Assembly: GCA_945873015.1 (NCBI GenBank)
Contig: CAMCBY010000209.1
Location: 1 to 7,210, forward strand
Direction of reading: 5' to 3'
Source of the DNA: Klebsiella pneumoniae
Lineage (GTDB): Bacteria > Pseudomonadota > Gammaproteobacteria > Ga0077536
Length of the DNA: 7,210 nucleotides
This document shows, piece after piece, positions 1 through 5,972 of this stretch (the first letter of the stretch is position 1; the number at the start of each line of letters is the position of its first letter). The position numbers were made by a program, and so were the translations under genes. The notes under the pieces were generated by a model that was not told where the DNA came from, did not search any database, and saw only the letters and a list, made by a program, of their open reading frames with translations.

Positions 1-534
1 CGTGTGCGCGTCGACAGACCGAAGGTCATCGCGGTGTGTGACGTGTCGGGCTCGGTCGCCCAGGTCGCCCGTTTTCTGTTGCTGTTCCTGTACAGCGTGG
101 CGGAAGTGTTGCCAAAGGTGCGCGCCTTTGCATTTTCCAGTCACCTGGGTGAAGTCACCAGTTTGTTTGAACAGAAACCGGTGGAAGAAGCAGTGCTTGA
201 AGCGGTCAATACCTATGGCATGGGCTCGACCGATTACGGCGGTGCACTCGCGGAACTCGAACGCCTGACCCTCGCCGATATCGACCAGCGCACCACCGTC
301 ATCATCCTCGGCGATGCACGTTCGAACTATGGCGATGCCGGTGAGCGCTCGTTAAGACGCATTCACGAACGCGCGCGGCGCGTTCTGTGGTTGAACCCCG
401 AGCCCGCCGCGTTCTGGAATTCCGGTGATTCAGAAATGCAGAAACTCGGTGCCGCCTGCGACAAGGTCGAAAGCTGCCGCACGTTGAAACACCTGGAAAG
501 GGTTGTAAGTGAAATAGCGCGCACCGCCGTGTAG
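1..534 (+). CDS. CoxE-like VWA domain protein, C-terminal part (5' end outside window)
   Basis: The frame is open to the left edge, so the GTG at base 4 is not a true start; 177 codons plus TAG remain. The visible part is the von Willebrand A domain of the CoxE family. The metal-site (MIDAS) loop DVSGS lies at residues 14-18, followed by the threonine motif GSTDYGGAL (about 75-83) and the ILGDARSN loop (about 101-108). The tail VLWLNPEP...GDSEM is typical of CoxE relatives, which are usually near 400 residues, so a little under half is seen. Known family context: CoxE-like proteins usually sit beside a MoxR-type AAA+ ATPase (CoxD-like) and help insert metals or assemble enzymes in the cytoplasm; that partner would lie to the left and is not visible. 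The specific client is unknown. The last codon and the TAG stop lie in a REP-type repeat head. The family call is confident; the role is inferred. Confidence 0.85.
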   Translation, partial: RVRVDRPKVIAVCDVSGSVAQVARFLLLFLYSVAEVLPKVRAFAFSSHLGEVTSLFEQKPVEEAVLEAVNTYGMGSTDYGGALAELERLTLADIDQRTTVIILGDARSNYGDAGERSLRRIHERARRVLWLNPEPAAFWNSGDSEMQKLGAACDKVESCRTLKHLERVVSEIARTAV

Positions 535-552
535 GTGCGAATTCATTCGCAC
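531..552 (+). repeat. REP-type palindrome with GTAG head, copy 1
   Basis: The palindrome GTGCGAATTCATTCGCAC (535-552) has two perfect 8-base arms around a central TC. It is directly preceded by GTAG (531-534), the head tetranucleotide known from REP elements linked to RAYT transposases. The TAG in this head is the stop codon of the CoxE-like gene. It pairs with an inverted copy 40 bases downstream. Confidence 0.75.
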
Positions 553-591
553 ATTCGAGGCATGGCGAAGCGCTAGAGGTCGGGTTTGAAA

Positions 592-613
592 GCGCGAATG
601 AATTCGCACCTGC
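592..613 (-). repeat. REP-type palindrome, inverted copy 2
   Basis: GCGCGAATGAATTCGCAC (592-609) is the reverse complement of copy 1 with 17 of 18 bases matching. Its head, read on the minus strand, is GCAG (610-613) instead of GTAG. Copies 1 and 2 point away from each other with heads outward, a BIME-like pair that could fold into a long cruciform or stem in the transcript between the convergent genes on either side. Confidence 0.75.
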
Positions 614-625
614 AGAAGACGGAAC

Positions 626-640
626 GGGCCGCAATGGCCC
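626..640 (-). terminator. Possible terminator hairpin after the DUF1631-like gene
   Basis: GGGCC GCAAT GGCCC forms a 5-base perfect stem with a 5-base loop, just past the stop of the minus-strand gene. On the minus strand the next bases (GTTCCGTCTTC) are pyrimidine-rich but not a clean T-run, so intrinsic termination is only plausible. The neighbouring REP pair may contribute. Confidence 0.35.
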
Positions 641-644
641 GCCC

Positions 645-1184
645 TTACATCTCGATGTGTTCCATGCCCTCGGCGCCGTCGAGTTTGTCGAGCAGCGCGC
701 GGTAGCGCGGGTCGCGTACGTCCATCGTGACCGTGTCGGAGAAATCAGTGCCCTGGTCGGCCGGCATCTGTTCCAGTTTCAACAGACTCATGTGCAGCTG
801 ACGCAGTTGATCGAGGAAGGTGTCGCGCTCGGTCGCATCAATCTGAGCCTTATCGATGGCAATCTTGACATCGGTCACCAGGCGCGGCAGTTCACGCACC
901 AGTTGCGCACGGCGCTCGGGGGACTCGGTCGGCACAATGCTCTGCAACAGGCGACGCGTGACGTCGATGGCGCGTGCCCAGGCGGCGCTGCCCTGACCGC
1001 TGTCGTGATGCACCAGTACCAGATAGCGGCGCCAGCTACGCAGCATGAACTCCACCACCCAGGCGGGCGGCAGGGGGCCTTCGGTCTCAGCGATGGAATT
1101 ACGTAACGCAGCGCTGGCGGCCTGGATATCGTCGCGATAATCCGTGACCTTGGGCGCTTCGTCGGTTGTCTCGATGGAACTCAT
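645..1184 (-). CDS. Short DUF1631-like protein (179 aa), unknown function
   Basis: I recognise residues about 37-135 as resembling the C-terminal part of DUF1631 proteins: LPPAWVVEFMLRSWRRYLVLVHH, then GSAAWARAIDVTRRLLQSIVPTES, then an arginine- and leucine-rich helix ending near FLDQLRQLHM. DUF1631 proteins are normally about 700-800 residues and cytoplasmic, with no known function; this one holds only the late segment, with a 36-residue polar lead-in and an acidic tail rich in D and E. There is no signal peptide or membrane segment, and helices dominate. The ATG at 1184 has only a weak GAG upstream. bdhA lies upstream on the same strand, 271 bases away, so a shared transcript is possible but not shown. 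It could be a natural short family member or the remnant of a longer gene; I saw no convincing N-terminal remnant upstream. Confidence 0.7.
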   Translation of the reverse strand: MSSIETTDEAPKVTDYRDDIQAASAALRNSIAETEGPLPPAWVVEFMLRSWRRYLVLVHHDSGQGSAAWARAIDVTRRLLQSIVPTESPERRAQLVRELPRLVTDVKIAIDKAQIDATERDTFLDQLRQLHMSLLKLEQMPADQGTDFSDTVTMDVRDPRYRALLDKLDGAEGMEHIEM

Positions 1185-1324
1185 GAACTCAATCGTTGCA
1201 CTTGCGTCTGCGTCACGCCGCCGTCCGTGGGACCAGAACCGCCGCCGAGTGGCGACGCGGAGCAGCGAGGATGGCGTCCTTGGCTTCCTTGCCCGGTTCG
1301 CCTGAAGTATGCCCCTAAGGCCTC

Positions 1325-1330
1325 ACTATA
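1325..1330 (-). promoter_or_regulatory. Possible -10 box for the DUF1631-like gene
   Basis: Read on the minus strand this is TATAGT, five of six matches to the sigma-70 -10 consensus, in a locally AT-rich patch of a GC-rich spacer. At 17-base spacing the -35 position reads TTCCGG, a poor match. It would give a leader of roughly 130 bases before the ATG at 1184. Confidence 0.25.
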
Positions 1331-1378
1331 TCTAGGTAGGCAAGGGCCGGAATGAGGGTCGCAGGTCTCGTTTAGAAC

Positions 1379-1399
1379 GCGCGGGGCAAGCTTCCGCGC
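1379..1399 (-). terminator. Possible terminator-like hairpin downstream of bdhA
   Basis: GCGCGG and CCGCGC form a perfect 6-base stem around a 9-base loop, 57 bases past the bdhA stop. On the minus strand the stem is followed by GTTCT, without a real T-run, so it may be a rho-assisted end or simple RNA structure. Confidence 0.3.
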
Positions 1400-1455
1400 A
1401 ACCGTCTGCGGCAGCGGCCCCATCACAGGGCAACGCGCACCAGGGTGAGCCGTGC

Positions 1456-2238
1456 CTATTTGGCGGTCCAACCGCCGTCCATCGACAAAGTGGTGCCGGT
1501 GATCTGGGCTGCCTCCGGACGACACAGATACAACGCCAGACTCGCAACCTGGGCGATGGTGACAAAATCCTTGGTCGGCTGGGCGGCCAGCAAGACATCG
1601 CGTTTGACCTCCTCCTCGGTAATGCCGCGCGCCTTGGCGGTATCGGGGATCTGGCGCTCGACCAGCGGTGTCAGCACATAACCCGGACAGATGGCATTAC
1701 AAGTGATGCCGAACTCGGCGAGCTCCAGCGCGATGGTTTTGGTCAGCCCGGCGATGCCGTGTTTGGCCGCCACATAGGCCGCTTTGAACGGCGAGGCAGC
1801 GAGGGCGTGGGCAGAGGCCATCATGATGATGCGGCCAGTTCTGGCCGCCTTCATCGCCGGAATGGCGGCGGCACTGGCATGAAAGGCCGACGACAGGTTG
1901 ATGGCGATGATGTCGTTCCATTTGTCGATGGGAAAATCTTCGACCGGCGCAACGTGTTGGATGCCGGCGTTGTTGACCAGGATGTCGATGCGACCGTGGG
2001 TCGCCGCGACCTTCGCCACCATTGCCCGGACTGCTGCCGGGTCGCGCATGTCGGCGCCGTCGTAGTCGATGCGGCTGCCGGTGAGGGCGCCGAGACGGCT
2101 CTTGAGTTCGCTGACCAGGGCCTCATCGGCAAAACCGTTCAGAGTGACGTGGGCGCCGGCGCTGGCGAGTTGTTCAGCTATGCCCAAACCGATACCACTG
2201 GTGGAGCCGGTGACGAGGGCGACGTGGTCTTTCAACAT
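1456..2238 (-). CDS. bdhA: D-3-hydroxybutyrate dehydrogenase (short-chain dehydrogenase)
   Basis: Cytoplasmic NAD-dependent enzyme that interconverts D-3-hydroxybutyrate and acetoacetate, a step in use of polyhydroxybutyrate and ketone bodies. At 260 residues it has the usual family length. Visible features: Rossmann motif TGSTSGIG (10-17), NNAG (89-92), catalytic Asn114, Ser142, Tyr155 and Lys159 (YVAAKHG), and the C-terminal GGWTAK. The substrate-contact residues known from the Pseudomonas fragi enzyme, Gln94, His144, Lys152, Gln196 and Trp257, all fall at the same numbers here, which separates it from general SDR enzymes such as FabG. The ATG at 2238 follows GAGG with a spacing of about 10. 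No acetoacetyl-CoA synthetase, CoA transferase or PHB depolymerase gene lies next to it, so the pathway is inferred from the enzyme alone. The DUF1631-like gene follows on the same strand after 271 bases. Confidence 0.93.
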   Translation of the reverse strand: MLKDHVALVTGSTSGIGLGIAEQLASAGAHVTLNGFADEALVSELKSRLGALTGSRIDYDGADMRDPAAVRAMVAKVAATHGRIDILVNNAGIQHVAPVEDFPIDKWNDIIAINLSSAFHASAAAIPAMKAARTGRIIMMASAHALAASPFKAAYVAAKHGIAGLTKTIALELAEFGITCNAICPGYVLTPLVERQIPDTAKARGITEEEVKRDVLLAAQPTKDFVTIAQVASLALYLCRPEAAQITGTTLSMDGGWTAK

Positions 2239-2301
2239 GGCGTGAGATCCTCAACTACTTCGATGGTTGGCGCGCTGGCGCCTGACTCGGCCGCTCCCCT
2301 C

Positions 2302-2340
2302 GGCCACCGCCGCGCGACAAACAGCGCGCGGTGAATGGCC
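2302..2340. promoter_or_regulatory. GC-rich hairpin in the divergent intergenic region
   Basis: CCGCGCG (2310-2316) and CGCGCGG (2325-2331) form a perfect 7-base stem with an 8-base loop. Outer arms GGCCA (2302-2306) and TGGCC (2336-2340) extend it across a small internal bulge. It lies between bdhA and the 87-residue gene, which are transcribed away from each other, so it sits in the shared upstream region. An operator or leader structure is possible; function is unknown. Confidence 0.35.
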
Positions 2341-2404
2341 CGCAGAATGACACGGATCAATGCCCGACGGCCATCTGCGGCGAATCATAAAAACACAACA
2401 CCGC

Positions 2405-2410
2405 GGGGAG
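2405..2410 (+). promoter_or_regulatory. Ribosome binding site of the 87-residue gene
   Basis: GGGGAG stands 7 bases before the ATG at 2418, a strong site that fixes this start. A CATAAA sequence at 2386-2391 could be a -10 box, but no matching -35 was seen. Confidence 0.6.
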
Positions 2411-2417
2411 CAGCACC

Positions 2418-2681
2418 ATGATCACACTCGAAGACTGTATTGCGTTTCTGCATTTGACCGACGCGGAAGTGGATGCCATCGCCGAACACGAGCATGTCTC
2501 GGCGATTGTCGCGACCGAACTCGCGTCCTATCTGGTCGAGTCGCCGCAAGGCGAACGAATGATCAAACGCATGATCATCGACGACATCCTGCATGCCACC
2601 GCGAGCGGTAACGAGCAGCGCGCACAAGACCTGACCCTCGTGCTCAAACATTTTGTCGCCACCCATCCCGAGCGGCCCTGA
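2418..2681 (+). CDS. Small conserved-looking protein of unknown function (87 aa)
   Basis: I do not know a function. The protein is acidic at the N-terminus and helical throughout, without a signal peptide, membrane segment or cysteine motif (one Cys at 7). Segments in order: MITLEDCIAFLHLTDAEVDAI (1-21), an EHEH cluster (23-26), a hydrophobic helix with ELASYLVESPQGERMIKRMI (34-53), then IDDILHA and a final helix LTLVLKHFVATHP (72-84). I recall similar short proteins annotated as hypothetical in proteobacteria, but cannot name the family with certainty. A strong GGGGAG site and ordinary codon use support real translation. It diverges from bdhA and converges on the flavin monooxygenase, with only 21 bases between the two stop codons, so it is probably a single-gene unit. 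Confidence 0.75.
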   Translation: MITLEDCIAFLHLTDAEVDAIAEHEHVSAIVATELASYLVESPQGERMIKRMIIDDILHATASGNEQRAQDLTLVLKHFVATHPERP

Positions 2682-2702
2682 GTCGGGCGCGCAGGCGCGG
2701 CT

Positions 2703-3902
2703 TCAGGACAGTCCGAGCAGATTGAACTGCTGTCCGGGGCGTACATGCCCCATCAGCACCTTGCCGCAGTCCTGCAGGATCTGATCGGCCAGCAGCACGT
2801 GCTGCAGAGCGGCGTGCAAATCGCGATAACAGCGTTGCAACACCCCGTCGCGCAACGCCACGCCACCGCCATAGTTGTAGGCAAAGGTGCAGACCTCCGA
2901 CATCACTTCATGGGCGTGGCGGAAAGCGAGCTTCAACAGCGCTATCTGTTGAATACTGGCCGGCTCGTCGCGCGCAAGGGTGGTGTCGATGTCATTCCAG
3001 GTCTGGTAGGTGAAAGCCCGCGCCGAACGATACTTGGCTTCGATGCGCGCATATTTTTCCTGAAAGCTGGCGCTGTCAGCGAGCATGCCGAACGGGCCGG
3101 CCTTGCCGCGCGCGAGTGCAGCAAGTTCATCGAGCGCGCGCCGCCCAACGCCCAAGGCAAACGAAGTATGGCCCCAGGCGGTGAAGCCGACGATACCGAG
3201 TGTATAGGGATAACCACCGCGTTCGACTTCGCTCTTGCTGTAGACATAGGCGCGCTGGTTCGGCACGAAGATTTCTTCGCTGATGCCATAGTCATAGCTG
3301 CCGGTGCCGCGCAAACCCAGCACGTGCCAGTTGTCGCGCAGCTCGACCGCGTCGCGCGGCACGTAGGTGATGATGACGGTGGGGGCGCCGCTCGCGTCCA
3401 TCGCGGGTTGGCCTTCGTCCACCAGCACGCAGCCGCTGTGTATCCAGTTGGCGTGATAGATACCGCTGCCGTAACTCCAGTCGCCGCGCACCATGTAGCC
3501 ACCGTCTACCACCCGCGCGAGACCACGCGGGATGCCCTGCCCGGCGATATTGGTCGCAAGTCCTGCAGCGAACACTTCGCGCATGCCGGCGTCGACGATC
3601 AGGGATCCGCAGGTGCCGTGTTGCACACCGGCCACCATCACACACCAGCCGCTCGCACCATCGAGATAGGCGACTTTCTCCGCCAGCGTCATGGCATCGG
3701 AAAAGCCCAGCTCCGAACCGCCCAGCGCGCGGGGCGTCAACATGTGCCACAAGCCGGCGTCGTGCATGGCCTGAAAGGCAATGTCGGTCAAATGCCGCAG
3801 GCGCTCGTTATCCGCAGCCTCGCCCTCGATGAGCGCTTCGAGCGCAGCGAGATTGTCTGCGAGTTGTGCATATCCCGGCGCGGCGGTATGGGTGCTGGTC
3901 AT
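2703..3902 (-). CDS. Flavin-dependent monooxygenase, acyl-CoA dehydrogenase fold (group D type)
   Basis: A 399-residue protein of the acyl-CoA dehydrogenase superfamily, in the branch of two-component flavin monooxygenases (HsaA, p-hydroxyphenylacetate hydroxylase C2, DszC). These enzymes use reduced flavin supplied by a separate reductase to oxygenate a substrate in the cytoplasm. Order of parts: helical N-terminal domain (about 15-115) with LTPRALGGSELGF at 55-67; middle beta domain with GDWSYGSGIYHANW (140-153) and LGLRGTGSYDY (195-205); C-terminal helical domain (about 235-390) of the Acyl-CoA_dh_2 type, ending in the RDLHAALQH segment (360-368). The catalytic glutamate of true acyl-CoA dehydrogenases is not evident in the expected setting, and the RD...QH ending favours the monooxygenase branch. 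No flavin reductase gene is in view, so substrate and partner are unknown. The ATG at 3902 follows GGGGAGAG at good spacing. Confidence 0.8.
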   Translation of the reverse strand: MTSTHTAAPGYAQLADNLAALEALIEGEAADNERLRHLTDIAFQAMHDAGLWHMLTPRALGGSELGFSDAMTLAEKVAYLDGASGWCVMVAGVQHGTCGSLIVDAGMREVFAAGLATNIAGQGIPRGLARVVDGGYMVRGDWSYGSGIYHANWIHSGCVLVDEGQPAMDASGAPTVIITYVPRDAVELRDNWHVLGLRGTGSYDYGISEEIFVPNQRAYVYSKSEVERGGYPYTLGIVGFTAWGHTSFALGVGRRALDELAALARGKAGPFGMLADSASFQEKYARIEAKYRSARAFTYQTWNDIDTTLARDEPASIQQIALLKLAFRHAHEVMSEVCTFAYNYGGGVALRDGVLQRCYRDLHAALQHVLLADQILQDCGKVLMGHVRPGQQFNLLGLS

Positions 3903-3994
3903 GGTCTCTCCCCGAATTCTTGTGCTTTGGCGGGATGATAAACGGCGCGAGCGGTGGCGGGTTATCGGATTGCGATGAAGGCGATAGAATTGAT

Positions 3995-4016
3995 GCGCGA
4001 ACGAATTCGCACCAGC
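3995..4016 (-). repeat. REP-type palindrome, degenerate copy 3
   Basis: GCGCGAACGAATTCGCAC (3995-4012) matches copy 2 at 17 of 18 bases; the minus-strand head is GCTG (4013-4016). The inner CCAGC (4012-4016) can pair with GCTGG (4028-4032), so a hairpin forms between this copy and copy 4. Confidence 0.6.
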
Positions 4017-4037
4017 ATCGATACAGCGCTGGCAGGA

Positions 4038-4053
4038 GCAGGTTCACTCGCAC
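4038..4053 (+). repeat. REP-type remnant, copy 4
   Basis: GCAG followed by GTTCACTCGCAC resembles copy 1 with about six bases lost from the left arm; the right arm differs from ATTCGCAC by one base. It faces copy 3 head to head. It lies 18 bases upstream of the ATG at 4072, within the likely leader of the next gene. Confidence 0.45.
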
Positions 4054-4071
4054 ATTGGAAACCGGAAACCC

Positions 4072-4314
4072 ATGACCTCCAACTCCCGCGCCGCTGACCT
4101 GGTCGGCTATTCCTTCCTGGTGATGTTCGCCAACGACGGTCTGATTGATGCCGACGAACTGCAGTTCCTCAAACGCGTGGCCTTGAGTGACGGCGAGGTC
4201 GACGAAGCCGAGCGCCGGGCGCTGCGGGCAATCTTTGCGCGTGCCAATTTCTCGCTCATGAGCGCCGAGGTCAAAGCAGAAATCAAGGAATTCCGCGCTC
4301 GCTACGACATCTGA
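4072..4314 (+). CDS. Small TerB-like acidic helical protein (80 aa), unknown function
   Basis: The protein contains two similar units: NDGLIDADELQFLKRV (21-36) and SDGEVDEAERRALRAI (39-54), each of the form D-G-x-[IV]-D-x-x-E followed by a helix. This pattern is seen in the TerB/TerB-like all-helical fold, whose full members are nearly twice this length; here only a short version is present, ending in IKEFRARYDI. It is probably cytoplasmic, with no signal peptide or cysteine. An acidic, possibly metal-binding surface is an inference from the D/E spacing; the loops do not fit a canonical EF-hand. The start is the only good ATG, with a weak GGAA very close upstream, so expression may be low. 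It lies 97 bases before the napG-like gene on the same strand, so it could be the first gene of that unit. No other tellurite-resistance gene is visible. Confidence 0.7.
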   Translation: MTSNSRAADLVGYSFLVMFANDGLIDADELQFLKRVALSDGEVDEAERRALRAIFARANFSLMSAEVKAEIKEFRARYDI

Positions 4315-4411
4315 CGCGCGGCGGCTTGGCAGCGCGAGTCTCAAGGGCGCACTATACAGACCTGCCGTCATCGCGCCGCTCCCGCGCCGCGAGCAGATCA
4401 GGCGCCGGGCC

Positions 4412-5083
4412 ATGTCCACACACAACGAACAACCACCTCGTCACGATCCCGATAGACGTCGCCTGCTGAGCCGTGGCGCACAGGCCGCCGGCGCCGTCAG
4501 CCTGGTCGGTCTGCTGCTGGGCAGTTATGGCGAGCAGGCCGCGTCGCGCCCCATCGCCGCCCTGCGCCCGCCAGGTGCCCTGGCCGAGGACGACTTTCTC
4601 GGTGCCTGTGTACGCTGCGGCCTGTGTGTGCGCGACTGTCCCTACGACACCTTGAAGCTCGCGCCTTTCGGGGCCTCACTGGCCACCGGCACGCCCTACT
4701 TCGTGGCGCGCGAGGTGCCGTGTTACATGTGTGAGGACATTCCCTGCGTGGCGGCCTGTCCGACCGACGCGCTGTCCAAACAGTTGACCGACATTCGCGA
4801 CGCCGACATGGGCGTGGCGGTGGTGACGGGCACCGACACCTGTTACAGCATCAACAGCATCGCCCATTGCCAGGCCTGTTACCTCGCCTGCCCGATCAAA
4901 GATGAAGCGATCACGATGGAGATGAAACAGGACGGCAAACGGGTGTATTTCGAGCCGACCGTGCACCGTGACAAATGCACCGGCTGTGGCATGTGCGAGA
5001 AGGACTGTGTGGTGGCGGAAGCCGCCATCAAGGTGCTGCCGCGCGCACTGGTGCGTCACGATCTCGGCCTCACGAGCGGCTGA
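4412..5083 (+). CDS. napG: NapG-like periplasmic ferredoxin-type protein, Tat-exported
   Basis: A 223-residue MauM/NapG family protein. The N-terminus has a twin-arginine signal (RRRLLSRG, 15-22) followed by a hydrophobic stretch to about residue 40, so it is exported folded to the periplasm. Four 4Fe-4S sites are visible: Cys66/69/72/76, Cys104/107/112/116, Cys144/153/156/160 and Cys189/192/195/199, exactly the NapG layout. In nitrate-reductase systems NapG with NapH forms a quinol dehydrogenase that passes electrons to periplasmic NapC/NapB or NapA. The napH-like gene begins 10 bases after this stop, so the two are almost certainly one transcript. No napA, napB, napC, napD or napF lies in the window: an 80-residue unknown precedes it and an exported protein follows napH, so the electron acceptor is open. 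The ribosome site is weak; the start is chosen because it gives a complete Tat signal. MauM is the main alternative name. Confidence 0.88.
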   Translation: MSTHNEQPPRHDPDRRRLLSRGAQAAGAVSLVGLLLGSYGEQAASRPIAALRPPGALAEDDFLGACVRCGLCVRDCPYDTLKLAPFGASLATGTPYFVAREVPCYMCEDIPCVAACPTDALSKQLTDIRDADMGVAVVTGTDTCYSINSIAHCQACYLACPIKDEAITMEMKQDGKRVYFEPTVHRDKCTGCGMCEKDCVVAEAAIKVLPRALVRHDLGLTSG

Positions 5084-5093
5084 GTTTTCAACG

Positions 5094-5972
5094 ATGAACA
5101 ATGCTGCCGCGCCGCCGGCCGATACGCGCGGCTGGTTACAACGTCAACGTTATCTGCTGTTGCGCCGGACCACGCAGTTCGCACTGCTCGGGCTGTTCCT
5201 GCTCGGCCCCTGGTACGGCATCTGGTGGGCGAAGGGCAATCTCGCCGCGAGCCTGTGGTTTGACCTGATTCCGCTGCAAGACCCCTACATCGCCCTGCAG
5301 TCGCTGCTCGGCGGCGCTCACATCACCAATACCACGCTGCTCGGTAGCGCGCTGGTCTCGCTGTTCTACGCGCTGCTGGGCGGCCGCGTGTATTGCTCGT
5401 GGGTATGCCCGGTCAATGTCATCACCGATGCTGCGCACTGGTGTCGCGAACGGTTGCACCTGCCGCCGGGCTGGCGCCCGCAGCGCGCGTTGCGCGGCTG
5501 GCTGCTGGCGATGACCTTGCTGGTGTCGGCGATGACCGGCGGCATCGTATGGGAGCTGGTTAATCCGGTGACGATGGTGCAGCGCGGCCTCGTGTTCGGT
5601 ATGGGTTTCGCGTGGGCTATCGTGGCGGCGGTGTTCCTGTTTGACCTGGTGGTCAGCCGCCGCGGCTGGTGTGGACATTTGTGCCCGGTCGGAGCGTTCT
5701 ATGGACTGCTGGGCAAACGTGCGGTGGTGCGCATCGCCGCCCATCAGCGCGAAGCTTGCACCGATTGCGGAGACTGTTTCACGGTCTGTCCTGAACCACA
5801 GGTGATTACGCCGGCCTTACGCGGCACCGGCAGCGCCACGCGACTGGTGCTGGACAGCAATTGCACCAATTGTGGACGCTGTATCGATGTGTGCGCCGAC
5901 GATGTTTTCAAGTTCAGCCTGCGTCCGACTTACAGCGGTGACCGTATGGCCGAGCGCCACGAAACTTCATGA
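5094..5972 (+). CDS. napH: NapH-like membrane quinol dehydrogenase ferredoxin protein
   Basis: A 292-residue inner-membrane iron-sulfur protein of the NapH family. Four hydrophobic segments lie at about 27-47, 82-100, 135-157 and 167-188. Two CxxxCP motifs follow segments 2 and 4 (CSWVCP at 101-106 and CGHLCP at 193-198), and two 4Fe-4S sites sit in the cytoplasmic tail (Cys222/225/228/232 and Cys257/260/263/267, the last cluster followed by A instead of the usual P). The known role is to oxidise quinol and hand electrons to NapG across the membrane. The frame stays open upstream into napG, but ATG 5094 gives the normal family N-terminus just after the napG stop. The TGA stop overlaps the ATG of the next gene (ATGA, 5969-5972), so translation of the two is probably coupled. 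NosR and CcoG share the CxxxCP theme but are longer, with other domains. Confidence 0.9.
   Translation: MNNAAAPPADTRGWLQRQRYLLLRRTTQFALLGLFLLGPWYGIWWAKGNLAASLWFDLIPLQDPYIALQSLLGGAHITNTTLLGSALVSLFYALLGGRVYCSWVCPVNVITDAAHWCRERLHLPPGWRPQRALRGWLLAMTLLVSAMTGGIVWELVNPVTMVQRGLVFGMGFAWAIVAAVFLFDLVVSRRGWCGHLCPVGAFYGLLGKRAVVRIAAHQREACTDCGDCFTVCPEPQVITPALRGTGSATRLVLDSNCTNCGRCIDVCADDVFKFSLRPTYSGDRMAERHETS

Larger units (their letters stand above)
1185..1455. other. Spacer without a credible gene between DUF1631-like gene and bdhA
   Basis: No frame here has protein-like composition. An open minus-strand frame (1181-1525) crosses it and ends in a TCATGA overlap with the ATG at 1184, but its residues look like a frame shadow of bdhA followed by random G/P/R-rich sequence. 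The spacer holds one clear hairpin (1379-1399) and a possible -10 box for the minus strand (1325-1330). Confidence 0.5.

Noticed and set aside
1181..1525. Open minus-strand frame ending in a TCATGA overlap with the DUF1631-like start
   Set aside because: The overlap looks like translational coupling, but the first part is out of frame with bdhA and the rest is low-quality G/P/R/H-rich sequence without domain features. No DUF1631 N-terminal remnant could be read in it.
2745..3938. 397-codon open frame on the plus strand opposite the monooxygenase
   Set aside because: It is the complement of a well-supported gene in GC-rich DNA; its composition is A/H/R/V-rich with no motif or ribosome site.
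4353..4358. TATACA as a -10 box for napG
   Set aside because: The nearest TTGGCA (4326-4331) is 21 bases upstream, too far for sigma-70, and no FNR-type TTGAT-N4-ATCAA site was found before napG.
3808..4425. 205-codon minus-strand frame across the REP unit and the TerB-like gene
   Set aside because: It overlaps the 5' part of the monooxygenase in another frame and the antisense of the 80-aa gene, and it reads through a repeat; it has no coherent protein features.
4968..5093. Upstream in-frame extension of napH into napG
   Set aside because: The extension overlaps the last napG cluster codons in another frame and adds Arg/Trp-rich sequence absent from NapH proteins; ATG 5094 gives the normal start.
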